Shown in pieces: positions 1 through 6,760 of a stretch of DNA of 13,350 bases (positions within the stretch are counted from its first letter, which is position 1; each line of letters opens with the position of its first letter). This DNA is from an uncultured Collinsella sp. (lineage in GTDB: Bacteria; Actinomycetota; Coriobacteriia; Coriobacteriales; Coriobacteriaceae). The notes beneath the pieces were generated by a model that saw only the letters and a list, made by a program, of their open reading frames with translations, searched no databases and was not told the DNA's origin. The translations under genes and the position numbers were made by a program. The stretch lies in contig CAJLTA010000037.1 of the NCBI GenBank assembly GCA_905209455.1, positions 1-13,350 of the forward strand, written 5' to 3'.

Positions 1-105
1 TAATGGATGGAAACGGGTGTTCTATCGGGACACACATTTTGTCCTATAAGCCGCAGCTGGGGATTAGAGTCCGAAAGGGCGTGAACATTAGGCAAACACG
101 GGGCG

Positions 106-117
106 CTTGAAAACGGG
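106..117 (+). repeat. Left arm of a 12-bp inverted repeat flanking the TM2 gene
   Basis: CTTGAAAACGGG here is the exact reverse complement of 1341-1352. The two arms lie 70 bases before the start codon and 13 bases after the stop of the TM2 gene. The match does not extend further, and one 12-base match of this kind can arise by chance in a window this size. Confidence 0.4.
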
Positions 118-131
118 GAGACCCAGGCGTG

Positions 132-159
132 CTCGTGCACCCCGGTGTGGGGTTCCGAG
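132..159 (+). other. Leader hairpin next to the ribosome site of the TM2 gene
   Basis: CTCG (132-135) can pair with CGAG (156-159) and, inside that, ACCCC (139-143) with GGGGT (149-153) around a 5-base loop. The structure ends 5 bases before the GGAG ribosome site at 165-168. It could affect translation, but it may be chance pairing in G/C-rich sequence. Upstream (1-131) I see only a TATAAG at 45-50 that could be a -10 box, with no convincing -35 box. Confidence 0.3.
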
Positions 160-175
160 GGGATGGAGTAGAAAT

Positions 176-1327
176 ATGGTAAAGGTCGGGCTGCGTAAGC
201 CGAATCTAAAGACATCACTCAAGGCAAGAACGACCGGCAGAGCGAAGCGCGCGGTAAAGCGGGCGATAATCCCCGGCTATGGTAAGAAGGGCATGGGGTG
301 GATCAAAAATCCGAAGAAGGCTGCTTACAATGCCGTATACAGCAGAACGACCGTCGGAGTTGGGGATGTCGCTCGCGCCGTTGCTAAATCAGGCGCTCGG
401 AGCTCGGCGTCAAGGACGTCCTCAATTACTGTTTCATCGCATGAAATTACACCTTTGACGAAGCCTGAACAGAAATCTCTCACTCGAGAGATTACGTCGG
501 TTGACAGGGCGAACAAGGCGCTTTTGCTATGCTTCCTTCTTGGGTGGTCGGGCGCTCATAGGGCGTATGCACGGATGTGGGGTAGCTTCTTTCTATATCT
601 CTTTACCTTTGGCCTTTTTGGATTTGGTTGGCTGTTTGATATTGTGACACTACTGATGAGACGCTCCGAGCTAAGGCGTCTCGGCGACAGTGATCAGACT
701 CAACAGCAAGCGCCATGTTCCGTTGATTCTACATTCGATCGAAATGTCGCCGACTCCGGAAATTGGGAACAGCGTGGAGATGGGGAGGCTGCGGCTCGGC
801 TAGAGCTTCAACGTAAAAACCGTGCCTATATGGAAGAAAACGGCATCGACGTGGAGATGTTTACCGAGGAAAAGGTCGCGGCGGACGCCTTGCGAACCAT
901 TGAGTCGGTATGCCCGTGCATGCTTAGGTTTGACCGAGGCATGAGCGAAGAGGAGCCAAGCATCAGCTTTTGCTCTCCAACAAAGACGGGGAAGATACCC
1001 AAGAATGTCGTCGAGGCCCGCATTTACCATCAGGACGTGAAGCTATTGATGGATTCCCACGGCTTCGAATTGCCGGAGTATGGTGACAGCATCAATGTCA
1101 TGATTAGTTATCTAGCTGATGGGCGCATAAATAAAGTCGATATCCATGGGTTCCATAATGGCCGCTCCGTTAGTGTCTCCATTCGCAGGCGGAGCGACGA
1201 TCTTGTTATGACGAGTGCGGGCACCATCGGAGAAACGGGTGCCTGGCAATCGCTGTGTCCTGGGGCAGACCCCTCAGCTGGGGATCTTTTCAGGGCCTTG
1301 ACCAAGGAGGTCGAAAGGATCTACTAG
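176..1327 (+). CDS. TM2-domain membrane protein with basic N-terminal motif and unknown C-terminal domain
   Basis: The 383-residue protein has three parts. Residues about 3-60 are rich in Lys/Arg with a recognisable stretch GYGKKGMGWIKNPKKAAYN (about 34-52); from memory, similar basic N-termini occur in uncharacterised Firmicutes proteins, but this is unverified. Residues about 112-161 are a TM2 domain: two hydrophobic helices joined by a short turn, with the typical GAHRAYA signature and a WLFDIV ending. Residues about 175-383 are soluble, acidic in their first half, and match nothing I recognise. The start at 176 is chosen because GGAG (165-168) lies 7 bases upstream; an in-frame TTG at 107 would add 23 Arg-rich residues but has no ribosome site. 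The gene stands alone, converges on the carboxypeptidase gene, and is less GC-rich with more AGA/ATA/CTA codons than its neighbours, which suggests acquisition by transfer. TM2 proteins have no single known function, so none is assigned. Confidence 0.85.
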   Translation: MVKVGLRKPNLKTSLKARTTGRAKRAVKRAIIPGYGKKGMGWIKNPKKAAYNAVYSRTTVGVGDVARAVAKSGARSSASRTSSITVSSHEITPLTKPEQKSLTREITSVDRANKALLLCFLLGWSGAHRAYARMWGSFFLYLFTFGLFGFGWLFDIVTLLMRRSELRRLGDSDQTQQQAPCSVDSTFDRNVADSGNWEQRGDGEAAARLELQRKNRAYMEENGIDVEMFTEEKVAADALRTIESVCPCMLRFDRGMSEEEPSISFCSPTKTGKIPKNVVEARIYHQDVKLLMDSHGFELPEYGDSINVMISYLADGRINKVDIHGFHNGRSVSVSIRRRSDDLVMTSAGTIGETGAWQSLCPGADPSAGDLFRALTKEVERIY

Positions 1328-1340
1328 CATGCCCGGTGGA

Positions 1341-1352
1341 CCCGTTTTCAAG
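1341..1352 (-). repeat. Right arm of a 12-bp inverted repeat flanking the TM2 gene
   Basis: CCCGTTTTCAAG is the exact reverse complement of 106-117. An 8-base direct repeat, GTCCGAAA, also occurs outside the left arm (69-76) and just after this arm (1353-1360). The rest of the gap up to 1431 shows no gene. Confidence 0.4.
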
Positions 1353-1431
1353 GTCCGAAAAGACACAGCGAAGGTAAACGGCTAGCAATGTCGCTTTGGT
1401 GATTCTGACGCATCCCGTTTAAGAGGTATTC

Positions 1432-1458
1432 AAAAAGAGGCGCCCGTTGGACGCCTCT
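1432..1458 (-). terminator. Intrinsic terminator of the carboxypeptidase gene
   Basis: Read on the - strand, a 7-bp stem AGAGGCG/CGCCTCT (1458-1452 with 1442-1436) with a 9-base loop is followed by a run of T (the A run at 1432-1436 on the + strand). It lies 30 bases past the stop codon of the carboxypeptidase gene. On the + strand there is no T run after the stem, so it serves the - strand gene. Confidence 0.8.
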
Positions 1459-1487
1459 CCAATCTCAAATGTAATGTTCCCCCAGCC

Positions 1488-2828
1488 CTACACCTCAGGA
1501 GCCTTGGCTACGGTCTCGCTCTCTGCCGCAAGTGGGCGGTTGTCGATGCGGCGGCCCAAGCGATCGAGCTTCACGAGCAGCCATTCAATGGGATTCGGCC
1601 CCGAGCCTTCCTCGTCGGCAACCAAATCCACGACGGCAATCTTGGTGCCATCCTGCTTGAGTGTAACGCTGCCTACCTTGTCGCCCACATGCACCGTGCC
1701 CGAAAGATCGTCGTAGCTAACCTTTTCGGTCACCTCGCCGGCAAGAGAAAACACGGTCGCTTGCGCCGTGGGATCGGCGAGCGTGGCGTCGATTGTCTTG
1801 TCCGTCCAATCTGTCTGGCTAATGCGTGCCATAAGCGGGTTGCCGTTGGCGGTCTTTTCCTGCGTGTTGGCGATCGCGACCGTGACCTTGTGGCCGTAGT
1901 ACCAATTGGCAAGGGTTGCGGTATCGGTAAAGCGCTGGTCGGTGGTGGTGGAGTTCAAAACGACGGTGTAGATCTCGTCGCCGTCGCGGTTGTAGGCGCT
2001 CGTAAAGCAATAGCCCGCGTCGTCGGTGGTGCCGGTCTTGCCGCCGATGTTGCCATCTTGGCCCAGCAAATAGTTATGCGTGTCCATGGAATGCGAATGG
2101 TCGGTGCCGTCGGCGCCCGTGACCTCGATCCAGGAATCCTCGCTCGCTACGACCTCGCGGATCGTGTCGTTTTTCATGGCCTCCTGCATCATCAGCGCCA
2201 CGTCATGTGCGGTTGAGTGCATATCGCCAGCCCACTCATCAAAGTCCAGACCATGCGGGTTTTCAAAAAGCGTACCGGTGCAGCCGAGCTTCTTAGCGCG
2301 CTCGTTCATGGCCTTCACAAATGTGGCCTCGGCGTCTTTGGTCTTAGGGTCGATCTTCTTGCCCACATATTCGGCGAGCACGATGGCGGCGTCGTTGCCC
2401 GAGGGAATCATCAGGCCGCGCAGTGCCTGCTCCACGGTAAGCTCGTCGCCTTCGAGCAAGCCGGCGGTCGAATTACCCACGGTGGCTGCGGCGTTGCTTA
2501 CCGTGACCTTCTCGTCCATCTTGCAATTCTCGACGGTTAGGATCGCGGTCATGACCTTGGTGATCGAGGCGATCTTGACCTGCTCATCGGCGCCACGGGC
2601 ATAGTAGACGGTGCCGTCTTTGCCCATGACGAGGGCATTGGTCGCATCGATATCGGGCAGGTTTTCGGCCGTGATGCCGCGCGCATCGGCGGTTTTGCCG
2701 CAAACATTGTCGGTCGTGAGCACTTGGGCGCCGGCGACGGTGGGCACGCCAGCGGCAAGGGCGATAGCGCAGACAAAGCCGGCGGCAAGCTGGGCTGAGC
2801 GCTTTGCAAAAGAGGTGAGGGACTTCAC
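1488..2828 (-). CDS. D-alanyl-D-alanine carboxypeptidase (serine peptidase S11, low-molecular-weight PBP)
   Basis: This exported enzyme removes the terminal D-Ala from peptidoglycan stem pentapeptides. All three catalytic motifs of the family are present: SITK (residues 88-91, nucleophile Ser88), SGN (143-145) and KTG (264-266, in GGKTGTT). A PBP5-type C-terminal beta domain follows (about 315-405). The end holds an amphipathic stretch (IEWLLVKLDRLGRRI) that could anchor it to the membrane. I chose the GTG at 2828: it gives 446 residues starting with a clean signal peptide (KSLTSFAKRS, then a hydrophobic core, then VAGA before Gln), and a good -10 box lies 40 bases upstream. No start has a strong ribosome site; ATG at 2897 and TTG at 2939 would add 23 or 37 non-conserved residues ahead of the signal peptide. 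It is divergent from a VanR/VanS-like pair, which may control it. Confidence 0.93.
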   Translation of the reverse strand: MKSLTSFAKRSAQLAAGFVCAIALAAGVPTVAGAQVLTTDNVCGKTADARGITAENLPDIDATNALVMGKDGTVYYARGADEQVKIASITKVMTAILTVENCKMDEKVTVSNAAATVGNSTAGLLEGDELTVEQALRGLMIPSGNDAAIVLAEYVGKKIDPKTKDAEATFVKAMNERAKKLGCTGTLFENPHGLDFDEWAGDMHSTAHDVALMMQEAMKNDTIREVVASEDSWIEVTGADGTDHSHSMDTHNYLLGQDGNIGGKTGTTDDAGYCFTSAYNRDGDEIYTVVLNSTTTDQRFTDTATLANWYYGHKVTVAIANTQEKTANGNPLMARISQTDWTDKTIDATLADPTAQATVFSLAGEVTEKVSYDDLSGTVHVGDKVGSVTLKQDGTKIAVVDLVADEEGSGPNPIEWLLVKLDRLGRRIDNRPLAAESETVAKAPEV

Positions 2829-2867
2829 GGATTTCGCTTTCGACGGGATGGTCTCTTCTGGAACTAG

Positions 2868-2873
2868 AGTATA
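2868..2873 (-). promoter_or_regulatory. Probable -10 box for the carboxypeptidase gene
   Basis: On the - strand this reads TATACT, five of six bases of the sigma-70 consensus. It predicts a transcript start near 2861, about 33 bases before the GTG at 2828 and downstream of the alternative starts at 2897 and 2939, which supports the shorter protein. No good -35 box is seen at the right distance, so activation by a regulator is possible. Confidence 0.45.
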
Positions 2874-2944
2874 TCGTTTGCCGGCGTCGGCGATCATCGC
2901 GTGCGTGCGTGGCCCACATCCGCGCCCGAACGGGCACAAGGGTG

Positions 2945-2960
2945 CTTAAGGCCGACTTAA
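2945..2960. promoter_or_regulatory. Possible response-regulator site, direct repeat CTTAA-N6-CTTAA
   Basis: Two copies of CTTAA start 11 bases apart (2945-2949 and 2956-2960), the period used by OmpR-family regulators on DNA. The same bases contain a 5-bp inverted repeat (TTAAG, 5 bases, CTTAA). The site lies between the divergent carboxypeptidase and regulator genes, about 40 bases upstream of the likely -10 box of the regulator. It is short, and binding is inferred only. Confidence 0.3.
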
Positions 2961-2999
2961 TCACCCACGCTTGTTGTGTGTGGCATGCGTCGCCTCGGG

Positions 3000-3005
3000 C
3001 ATAAT
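3000..3005 (+). promoter_or_regulatory. Possible -10 box for the VanR-like regulator gene
   Basis: CATAAT matches five of six consensus bases and would start the transcript near 3012, just ahead of the AGGAG ribosome site (3016-3020). The -35 position is GT-rich (TGTGTG at 2977-2982) and does not match the consensus. Confidence 0.4.
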
Positions 3006-3025
3006 GGAGCGCGAGAGGAGCACGC

Positions 3026-3721
3026 ATGAACGAGCGCATTTTGGTAGTTGATGACGAAAAGGCCATCGCCGACTTGGTTGGTATCTACCTTACAAAAGAG
3101 GGCTTTGATGTCCAGATTGCCTATAGCGGGGCCGATGCCGCCAAGGCAATCTTGGAGCAGGAGTTCGATCTGGCGCTGCTGGATGTCATGCTGCCCGATA
3201 TCGATGGGTTTGAGCTGCTGCGTACAATCCGTTCCAGCCATACCTATCCCGTGATCATGCTGACGGCGCGCGATGCCCAGCAAGACAAGATCGAGGGCCT
3301 TTCGCTTGGCGCGGACGATTACGTGGTTAAGCCGTTCCGTCCGCTGGAGCTCATCGCGCGCGTGCACGCTCAACTTCGCCGCTACACCAGCTACGGTAGC
3401 CGTGCACAGGCGGCCGAGTCGCCGACCATTCAGCTCGACGGCCTGGAGATCAACCGCGATGCTCGTTCCGTGACAGTGGACGGTTCACCGGTTCGCCTCA
3501 CGCCCATCGAGTATTCCATCTTGCTGTATCTGGTCGAGCATCGCGGCAGCGTGGCGGCCGTGGAGGACCTGTTCCGCGCGGTGTGGAACGAGGACTTTAT
3601 GCCCGGCTCCAACAATACGGTGATGGTGCACATTCGCCACCTGCGCGAAAAGATCGGCGACGACGCACAAAAGCCGCGCTTTATCAAAAACGTCTGGGGC
3701 GTCGGCTACATAATCGAATAG
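3026..3721 (+). CDS. OmpR/VanR-type response regulator
   Basis: This 231-residue transcription factor has a receiver domain (about 3-115) with acidic residues Asp9-Asp10, the phosphate acceptor Asp53 (LLDVMLPDIDG), Thr80 and Lys102 (VVKPF). A C-terminal winged-helix DNA-binding domain (about 133-231) ends in the usual VWGVGYIIE. The ATG is set by AGGAG five bases upstream. It is followed 25 bases later by a sensor kinase, so the two form a two-component pair. The receiver and its partner resemble VanR/VanS, and the divergent neighbour is a D,D-carboxypeptidase, so a cell-wall stress role is a reasonable inference; the real target genes cannot be read from the sequence. Confidence 0.93.
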   Translation: MNERILVVDDEKAIADLVGIYLTKEGFDVQIAYSGADAAKAILEQEFDLALLDVMLPDIDGFELLRTIRSSHTYPVIMLTARDAQQDKIEGLSLGADDYVVKPFRPLELIARVHAQLRRYTSYGSRAQAAESPTIQLDGLEINRDARSVTVDGSPVRLTPIEYSILLYLVEHRGSVAAVEDLFRAVWNEDFMPGSNNTVMVHIRHLREKIGDDAQKPRFIKNVWGVGYIIE

Positions 3722-3746
3722 CGCCTTTGATGGTGGGGAAGTGGAT

Positions 3747-4985
3747 ATGACAAAAGACGATAGGCAGGCATTCGAGGTGCCCGATCGACTCTTTGAATAC
3801 GTGAGGTCGGTCGTCGACAACCGCGCGCTTGCAACGGTGCTGCTCTTTTTGCTGAGCCTGCTGCTGATTGGCATCGATAACATCGCCGGAATCTTGGCGG
3901 TGCTGCTTATCGGCTTTTTGCTGATCGATCGATTTGAGATCGTTCGCCGCTGCGTGGTGATTGGCGGCGCCGCGTGGGCCATGACGTTGGCGATTGGCGC
4001 CATGGCGCTCGGCGGCATTGAAGGGCCGGTGCTGTTCGATGCCGGCTTTGTATTCAACATGCTTGGCTTTGTGCTGGCGCTTGCCGTGTGCGTGCTGTTC
4101 TTGTGCGGCCGCGCCCTGTACTACCAGGGCTACGAGCAGGGCGAGCAGCATGCCGATTGTGTGCTGGCCGCTCGTATTCAAGATCGCCTGATCGATCACC
4201 CCGACACCTGGGACAACATTGACGGCGACTTCTTGGAGGTCGAGGGCGCCCTTAACCGCGTGCGTGACCGTGAGCACAAGGTGCAGCAAGCTCTGCGTGA
4301 CGAGTCTCATCGCAAGGACGATTTGGTCACGTACTTGGCACATGACCTACGCACCCCGCTTGCCAGTGTGGTGGGCTATCTTTCGCTGCTGCAAGAGGCT
4401 CCCGAGCTGCCGGTTGAGCAACGTGCGCACTTTACGGGCGTGGCGCTCGACAAGGCGCACCGGCTCGATGCACTCATCGAAGAGTTCTTCGATATCACGC
4501 GCTTTGACTTCCACGATATCGTGCTCACGCGCGGCTATGTTGATCTGGGGTTGCTGCTGGCTCAGGTGGCTGACGAGTTCTATCCCATCCTCAACGAGCA
4601 GCATAAGGAAGCCCAAGTTGATATTCGCGAGGACCTGACGGTGCTCGTGGATGGCGACAAGATGGCTCGCGTGTTCAACAACATCATGAAAAACGCCGTT
4701 GCCTATAGCTATGAGGGCTCGACCATCACGATCGAGGCCAGACGCCGGGACGGCGGTGGCGTGCGCGTGCGCTTTATCAATCAGGGCGATCCCATCCCTG
4801 AGGCAAAGCTCAAGGTGATCTTTGAGAAGTTCTATCGCCTGGATGCGGCGCGTGCGACCAATCGCGGCGGCGCTGGACTGGGGCTTGCCATCGCCAAGGA
4901 GATCGTATGCGCGCACGGCGGTACCGTTGCATGTGAATCGACGCCCGAACACACGATATTCACCATCGAGCTGCCCGCCGCATAG
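3747..4985 (+). CDS. VanS-like sensor histidine kinase with four membrane helices
   Basis: The 412-residue kinase has four predicted membrane helices close together (about 28-43, 47-62, 69-88, 101-121) and no sizeable outside loop, so it probably senses within the membrane or through a partner. The dimerisation and phosphoacceptor region follows, with His199 in LAHDLRTPLASVVGY. The ATP-binding domain has the N box (about NNIMKNA, 311-317), a VanS-type G1 region (FINQGDPIPE, lacking the usual DxGxG) and G2 (GGAGLGLAIAK, about 375-385). ATG at 3747 is preferred because GGGG (3735-3738) is 8 bases upstream; a GTG at 3741 would add two residues and sits too close. Its partner is the regulator just upstream. 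Confidence 0.92.
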   Translation: MTKDDRQAFEVPDRLFEYVRSVVDNRALATVLLFLLSLLLIGIDNIAGILAVLLIGFLLIDRFEIVRRCVVIGGAAWAMTLAIGAMALGGIEGPVLFDAGFVFNMLGFVLALAVCVLFLCGRALYYQGYEQGEQHADCVLAARIQDRLIDHPDTWDNIDGDFLEVEGALNRVRDREHKVQQALRDESHRKDDLVTYLAHDLRTPLASVVGYLSLLQEAPELPVEQRAHFTGVALDKAHRLDALIEEFFDITRFDFHDIVLTRGYVDLGLLLAQVADEFYPILNEQHKEAQVDIREDLTVLVDGDKMARVFNNIMKNAVAYSYEGSTITIEARRRDGGGVRVRFINQGDPIPEAKLKVIFEKFYRLDAARATNRGGAGLGLAIAKEIVCAHGGTVACESTPEHTIFTIELPAA

Positions 4986-4995
4986 CCAGTGTGCC

Positions 4996-5013
4996 CTTAC
5001 AAACACTTGACAA
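4996..5013 (+). promoter_or_regulatory. Possible PHO-box-like direct repeat and -35 box before pstB
   Basis: The stretch contains CTTACAA followed by CTTGACAA, two similar units about 10-11 bases apart, as in Gram-positive PhoP boxes. The second unit includes a perfect -35 hexamer TTGACA (5007-5012). The best -10 candidates, TATGAG (5028-5033) or CATATG (5026-5031), are closer than the ideal 17 bases. A phosphate regulator encoded downstream makes control by it plausible but unproven. Confidence 0.3.
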
Positions 5014-5047
5014 TGCGCTCACGTGCATATGAGCCGCGATTCCTACT

Positions 5048-5073
5048 ATCGATACTGCTGAATTGATATCGAT
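5048..5073. repeat. 7-bp inverted repeat just before the pstB ribosome site
   Basis: ATCGATA (5048-5054) and TATCGAT (5067-5073) are perfect reverse complements with 12 bases between. Each arm holds the palindrome ATCGAT, and the two copies are exactly 20 bases apart, about two helical turns. It ends two bases before GGAGG (5076-5080), so it could be an operator or a leader hairpin that masks the ribosome site. Confidence 0.35.
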
Positions 5074-5088
5074 GTGGAGGTATGCGGT

Positions 5089-5964
5089 ATGACGGCTGCT
5101 GCGGCTGTGGAGCCCACGGAGCTTGAAGAACTCATGAAAGCGCAGGCCGAGGCCGCGCACGAGCGCGAGGTTGGGGATGCGACTCGCCCCACGGCAGAGG
5201 ATCTTGCCGCCTCGCCGACGCGCATCGATGTCGAGGGCCTCGACCTGTTCTATGGCGACCATCATGCGCTCAAGGACGTGAATATCAAGATCCGCGACAA
5301 GCAGATCACCTCGTTCATCGGGCCTTCGGGCTGCGGAAAGTCCACGTTGCTGCGCTGCTTTAACCGCATGAACGACGGCATCAAGGATTGCCGCATCGAG
5401 GGCAAGATTGCGCTCGATGGTCAAGATATCCTGGGCGATTACGACATCTGCCGTTTGCGCCAGCGCGTGGGCATGGTGTTCCAGCGCCCCAACCCGTTTC
5501 CCATGAGCATCTACGACAACGTCGCCTATGGGCCGCGCGGCATGGGCGTGCGCGATCGCGCTGTGCTGGATGGGCTGGTCGAGGATTCCCTTCGTCGCGC
5601 TGCGCTATGGGATGAGGTCAAGGACAAGCTCAAGGAGTCGGGCCTGGGTCTTTCGGGTGGACAGCAGCAGCGCCTGTGCATCGCCCGCGCACTTGCCGTG
5701 CAGCCCGACATTCTGCTGATGGACGAGCCGACCTCGGCACTCGACCCTGTGTCGACGCTGGTGGTGGAGCAGCTGGCCTGCGAGCTCAAAGAGACCTGCA
5801 CGCTCGTGGTCGTTACGCACAATATGCAGCAGGCGGCGCGTATCTCCGATTCGGTCGCATTCTTTTTGCTGGGTGAGCTGGTGGAGCACGCGCCCACCGC
5901 GCAACTCTTCAAGAATCCGACCGATCCGCGCACGGCGGATTATTTGACGGGGCGTTTTGGCTGA
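5089..5964 (+). CDS. pstB: Phosphate ABC transporter ATP-binding protein PstB
   Basis: This 291-residue ATPase energises the PstSCA high-affinity phosphate importer at the inner face of the membrane. It has Walker A GPSGCGKST (78-86), the Q-loop in VFQRPNPFPMSIYDN (Gln132) that is typical of PstB, the signature LSGGQQQR (188-195), Walker B LLMDEP (209-214) and the switch His244 (VTHN). About 45 N-terminal residues, Ala/Glu-rich, precede the core and are longer than in most PstB proteins. GGAGG (5076-5080) fixes the ATG at 5089; a GTG at 5074 overlaps that ribosome site. pstS, pstC, pstA and phoU are not next to it. It is followed by a PhoB/PhoR-type pair, which fits a phosphate response. Confidence 0.95.
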   Translation: MTAAAAVEPTELEELMKAQAEAAHEREVGDATRPTAEDLAASPTRIDVEGLDLFYGDHHALKDVNIKIRDKQITSFIGPSGCGKSTLLRCFNRMNDGIKDCRIEGKIALDGQDILGDYDICRLRQRVGMVFQRPNPFPMSIYDNVAYGPRGMGVRDRAVLDGLVEDSLRRAALWDEVKDKLKESGLGLSGGQQQRLCIARALAVQPDILLMDEPTSALDPVSTLVVEQLACELKETCTLVVVTHNMQQAARISDSVAFFLLGELVEHAPTAQLFKNPTDPRTADYLTGRFG

Positions 5965-5974
5965 TACCATCTAG

Positions 5975-5988
5975 TAAAGGTACCTTTA
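5975..5988. promoter_or_regulatory. 14-bp perfect palindrome upstream of the PhoB-like gene
   Basis: TAAAGGTACCTTTA is a perfect palindrome lying between pstB and the regulator gene. A possible -10 box, TAAGAT (5993-5998), begins five bases after it, so a dimeric protein bound there would cover the -35 region. No owner is known; autoregulation by the downstream pair or an unrelated repressor are both possible. Confidence 0.4.
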
Positions 5989-6028
5989 GGGTTAAGATGC
6001 GGTCATGCCGGCCGCAAAGGGGTTCAAC

Positions 6029-6757
6029 ATGATCTATTACGTCGAGGACGATGACAACATCAGGGATTTGACGGTCTATGCGCTGCGCAAGCAGGGGATT
6101 GAGGCCGAAGGCTTTTCGTGCGACGGTGAGTTTAAGGCTGCCGTGGCGCGACGGGTACCCGATGCCGTCCTGCTCGACATCATGCTGCCCGATACCGATG
6201 GCTTGGCGATTATGCGTCGACTGCGTGCCGATCGCCTGACGGCGACGGTGCCCATCATGATGCTTACCGCCAAGGATACCGAGCTCGACAAGGTGATGGC
6301 GCTCGATGGCGGTGCCGACGATTACCTGACTAAGCCGTTTTCGCTCATGGAGCTCGCCAGCCGCTGCCGCGCACTGCTGCGTCGCGGCGGCATGGTCAAA
6401 CAGGCAAGCGATGTGCTCAGCGTGGGCGACATCGTGCTCTCGCCCAGCCATCGTGAGGTGACTGTTGCCGGCGAGTCGCTTAAGCTCACCCTGCGCGAGT
6501 TCGACCTGCTCGAGTACCTCATGCGCAAGCCCGGCGTGGTCTTTACCCGCGAGTCGTTGCTGCAGAGCGTGTGGGGCTGGGACTTCGACGGCGGTTCGCG
6601 CACCGTTGACGTGCACGTGCAGACGCTTCGCCAAAAACTGGGCGAGCATGCCAGCGCCATCGAGACCGTGCGCGGCGTGGGCTACCGCTTGGCCGAGCCT
6701 TCTGCCGGTGATGGTGCCGAAGGTGACGACACCGCGGCCACCGCATCGGAGGAGTAA
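6029..6757 (+). CDS. PhoB/PhoP-type response regulator
   Basis: The 242-residue OmpR-family regulator has the acidic cluster EDDD (6-9), phosphate acceptor Asp50 (LLDIMLPDTDG), Thr79 and Lys101 (LTKPF). A winged-helix domain (about 130-225) ends in RGVGYRL, followed by an Ala/Glu-rich tail of about 20 residues. AAAGGGG (6016-6022) six bases upstream sets the ATG at 6029; an ATG at 6005 would add eight residues but has a poor ribosome site. The end of the gene carries the GGAGGAG ribosome site of the kinase gene, so the two are probably translated together. Its place after pstB suggests it governs phosphate genes; this rests on context, since many OmpR-family regulators look alike. Confidence 0.93.
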   Translation: MIYYVEDDDNIRDLTVYALRKQGIEAEGFSCDGEFKAAVARRVPDAVLLDIMLPDTDGLAIMRRLRADRLTATVPIMMLTAKDTELDKVMALDGGADDYLTKPFSLMELASRCRALLRRGGMVKQASDVLSVGDIVLSPSHREVTVAGESLKLTLREFDLLEYLMRKPGVVFTRESLLQSVWGWDFDGGSRTVDVHVQTLRQKLGEHASAIETVRGVGYRLAEPSAGDGAEGDDTAATASEE

Positions 6758-6760
6758 CCC

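Noticed and set aside
1..131. Possible RNA gene in the left edge sequence
   Set aside because: A 5-bp hairpin GGACA/TGTCC (28-44) and a TATAAG are visible, but nothing resembles a tRNA or known small RNA.
1338..1356. Hairpin GGACC/GGTCC as terminator of the TM2 gene
   Set aside because: The stem is only 5 bp, the loop is 9 bases and no T run follows, so it is not a convincing terminator.
1689..2216. Open frames on the + strand opposite the carboxypeptidase gene
   Set aside because: They are shadows of a gene with all three active-site motifs and lack domains or ribosome sites.
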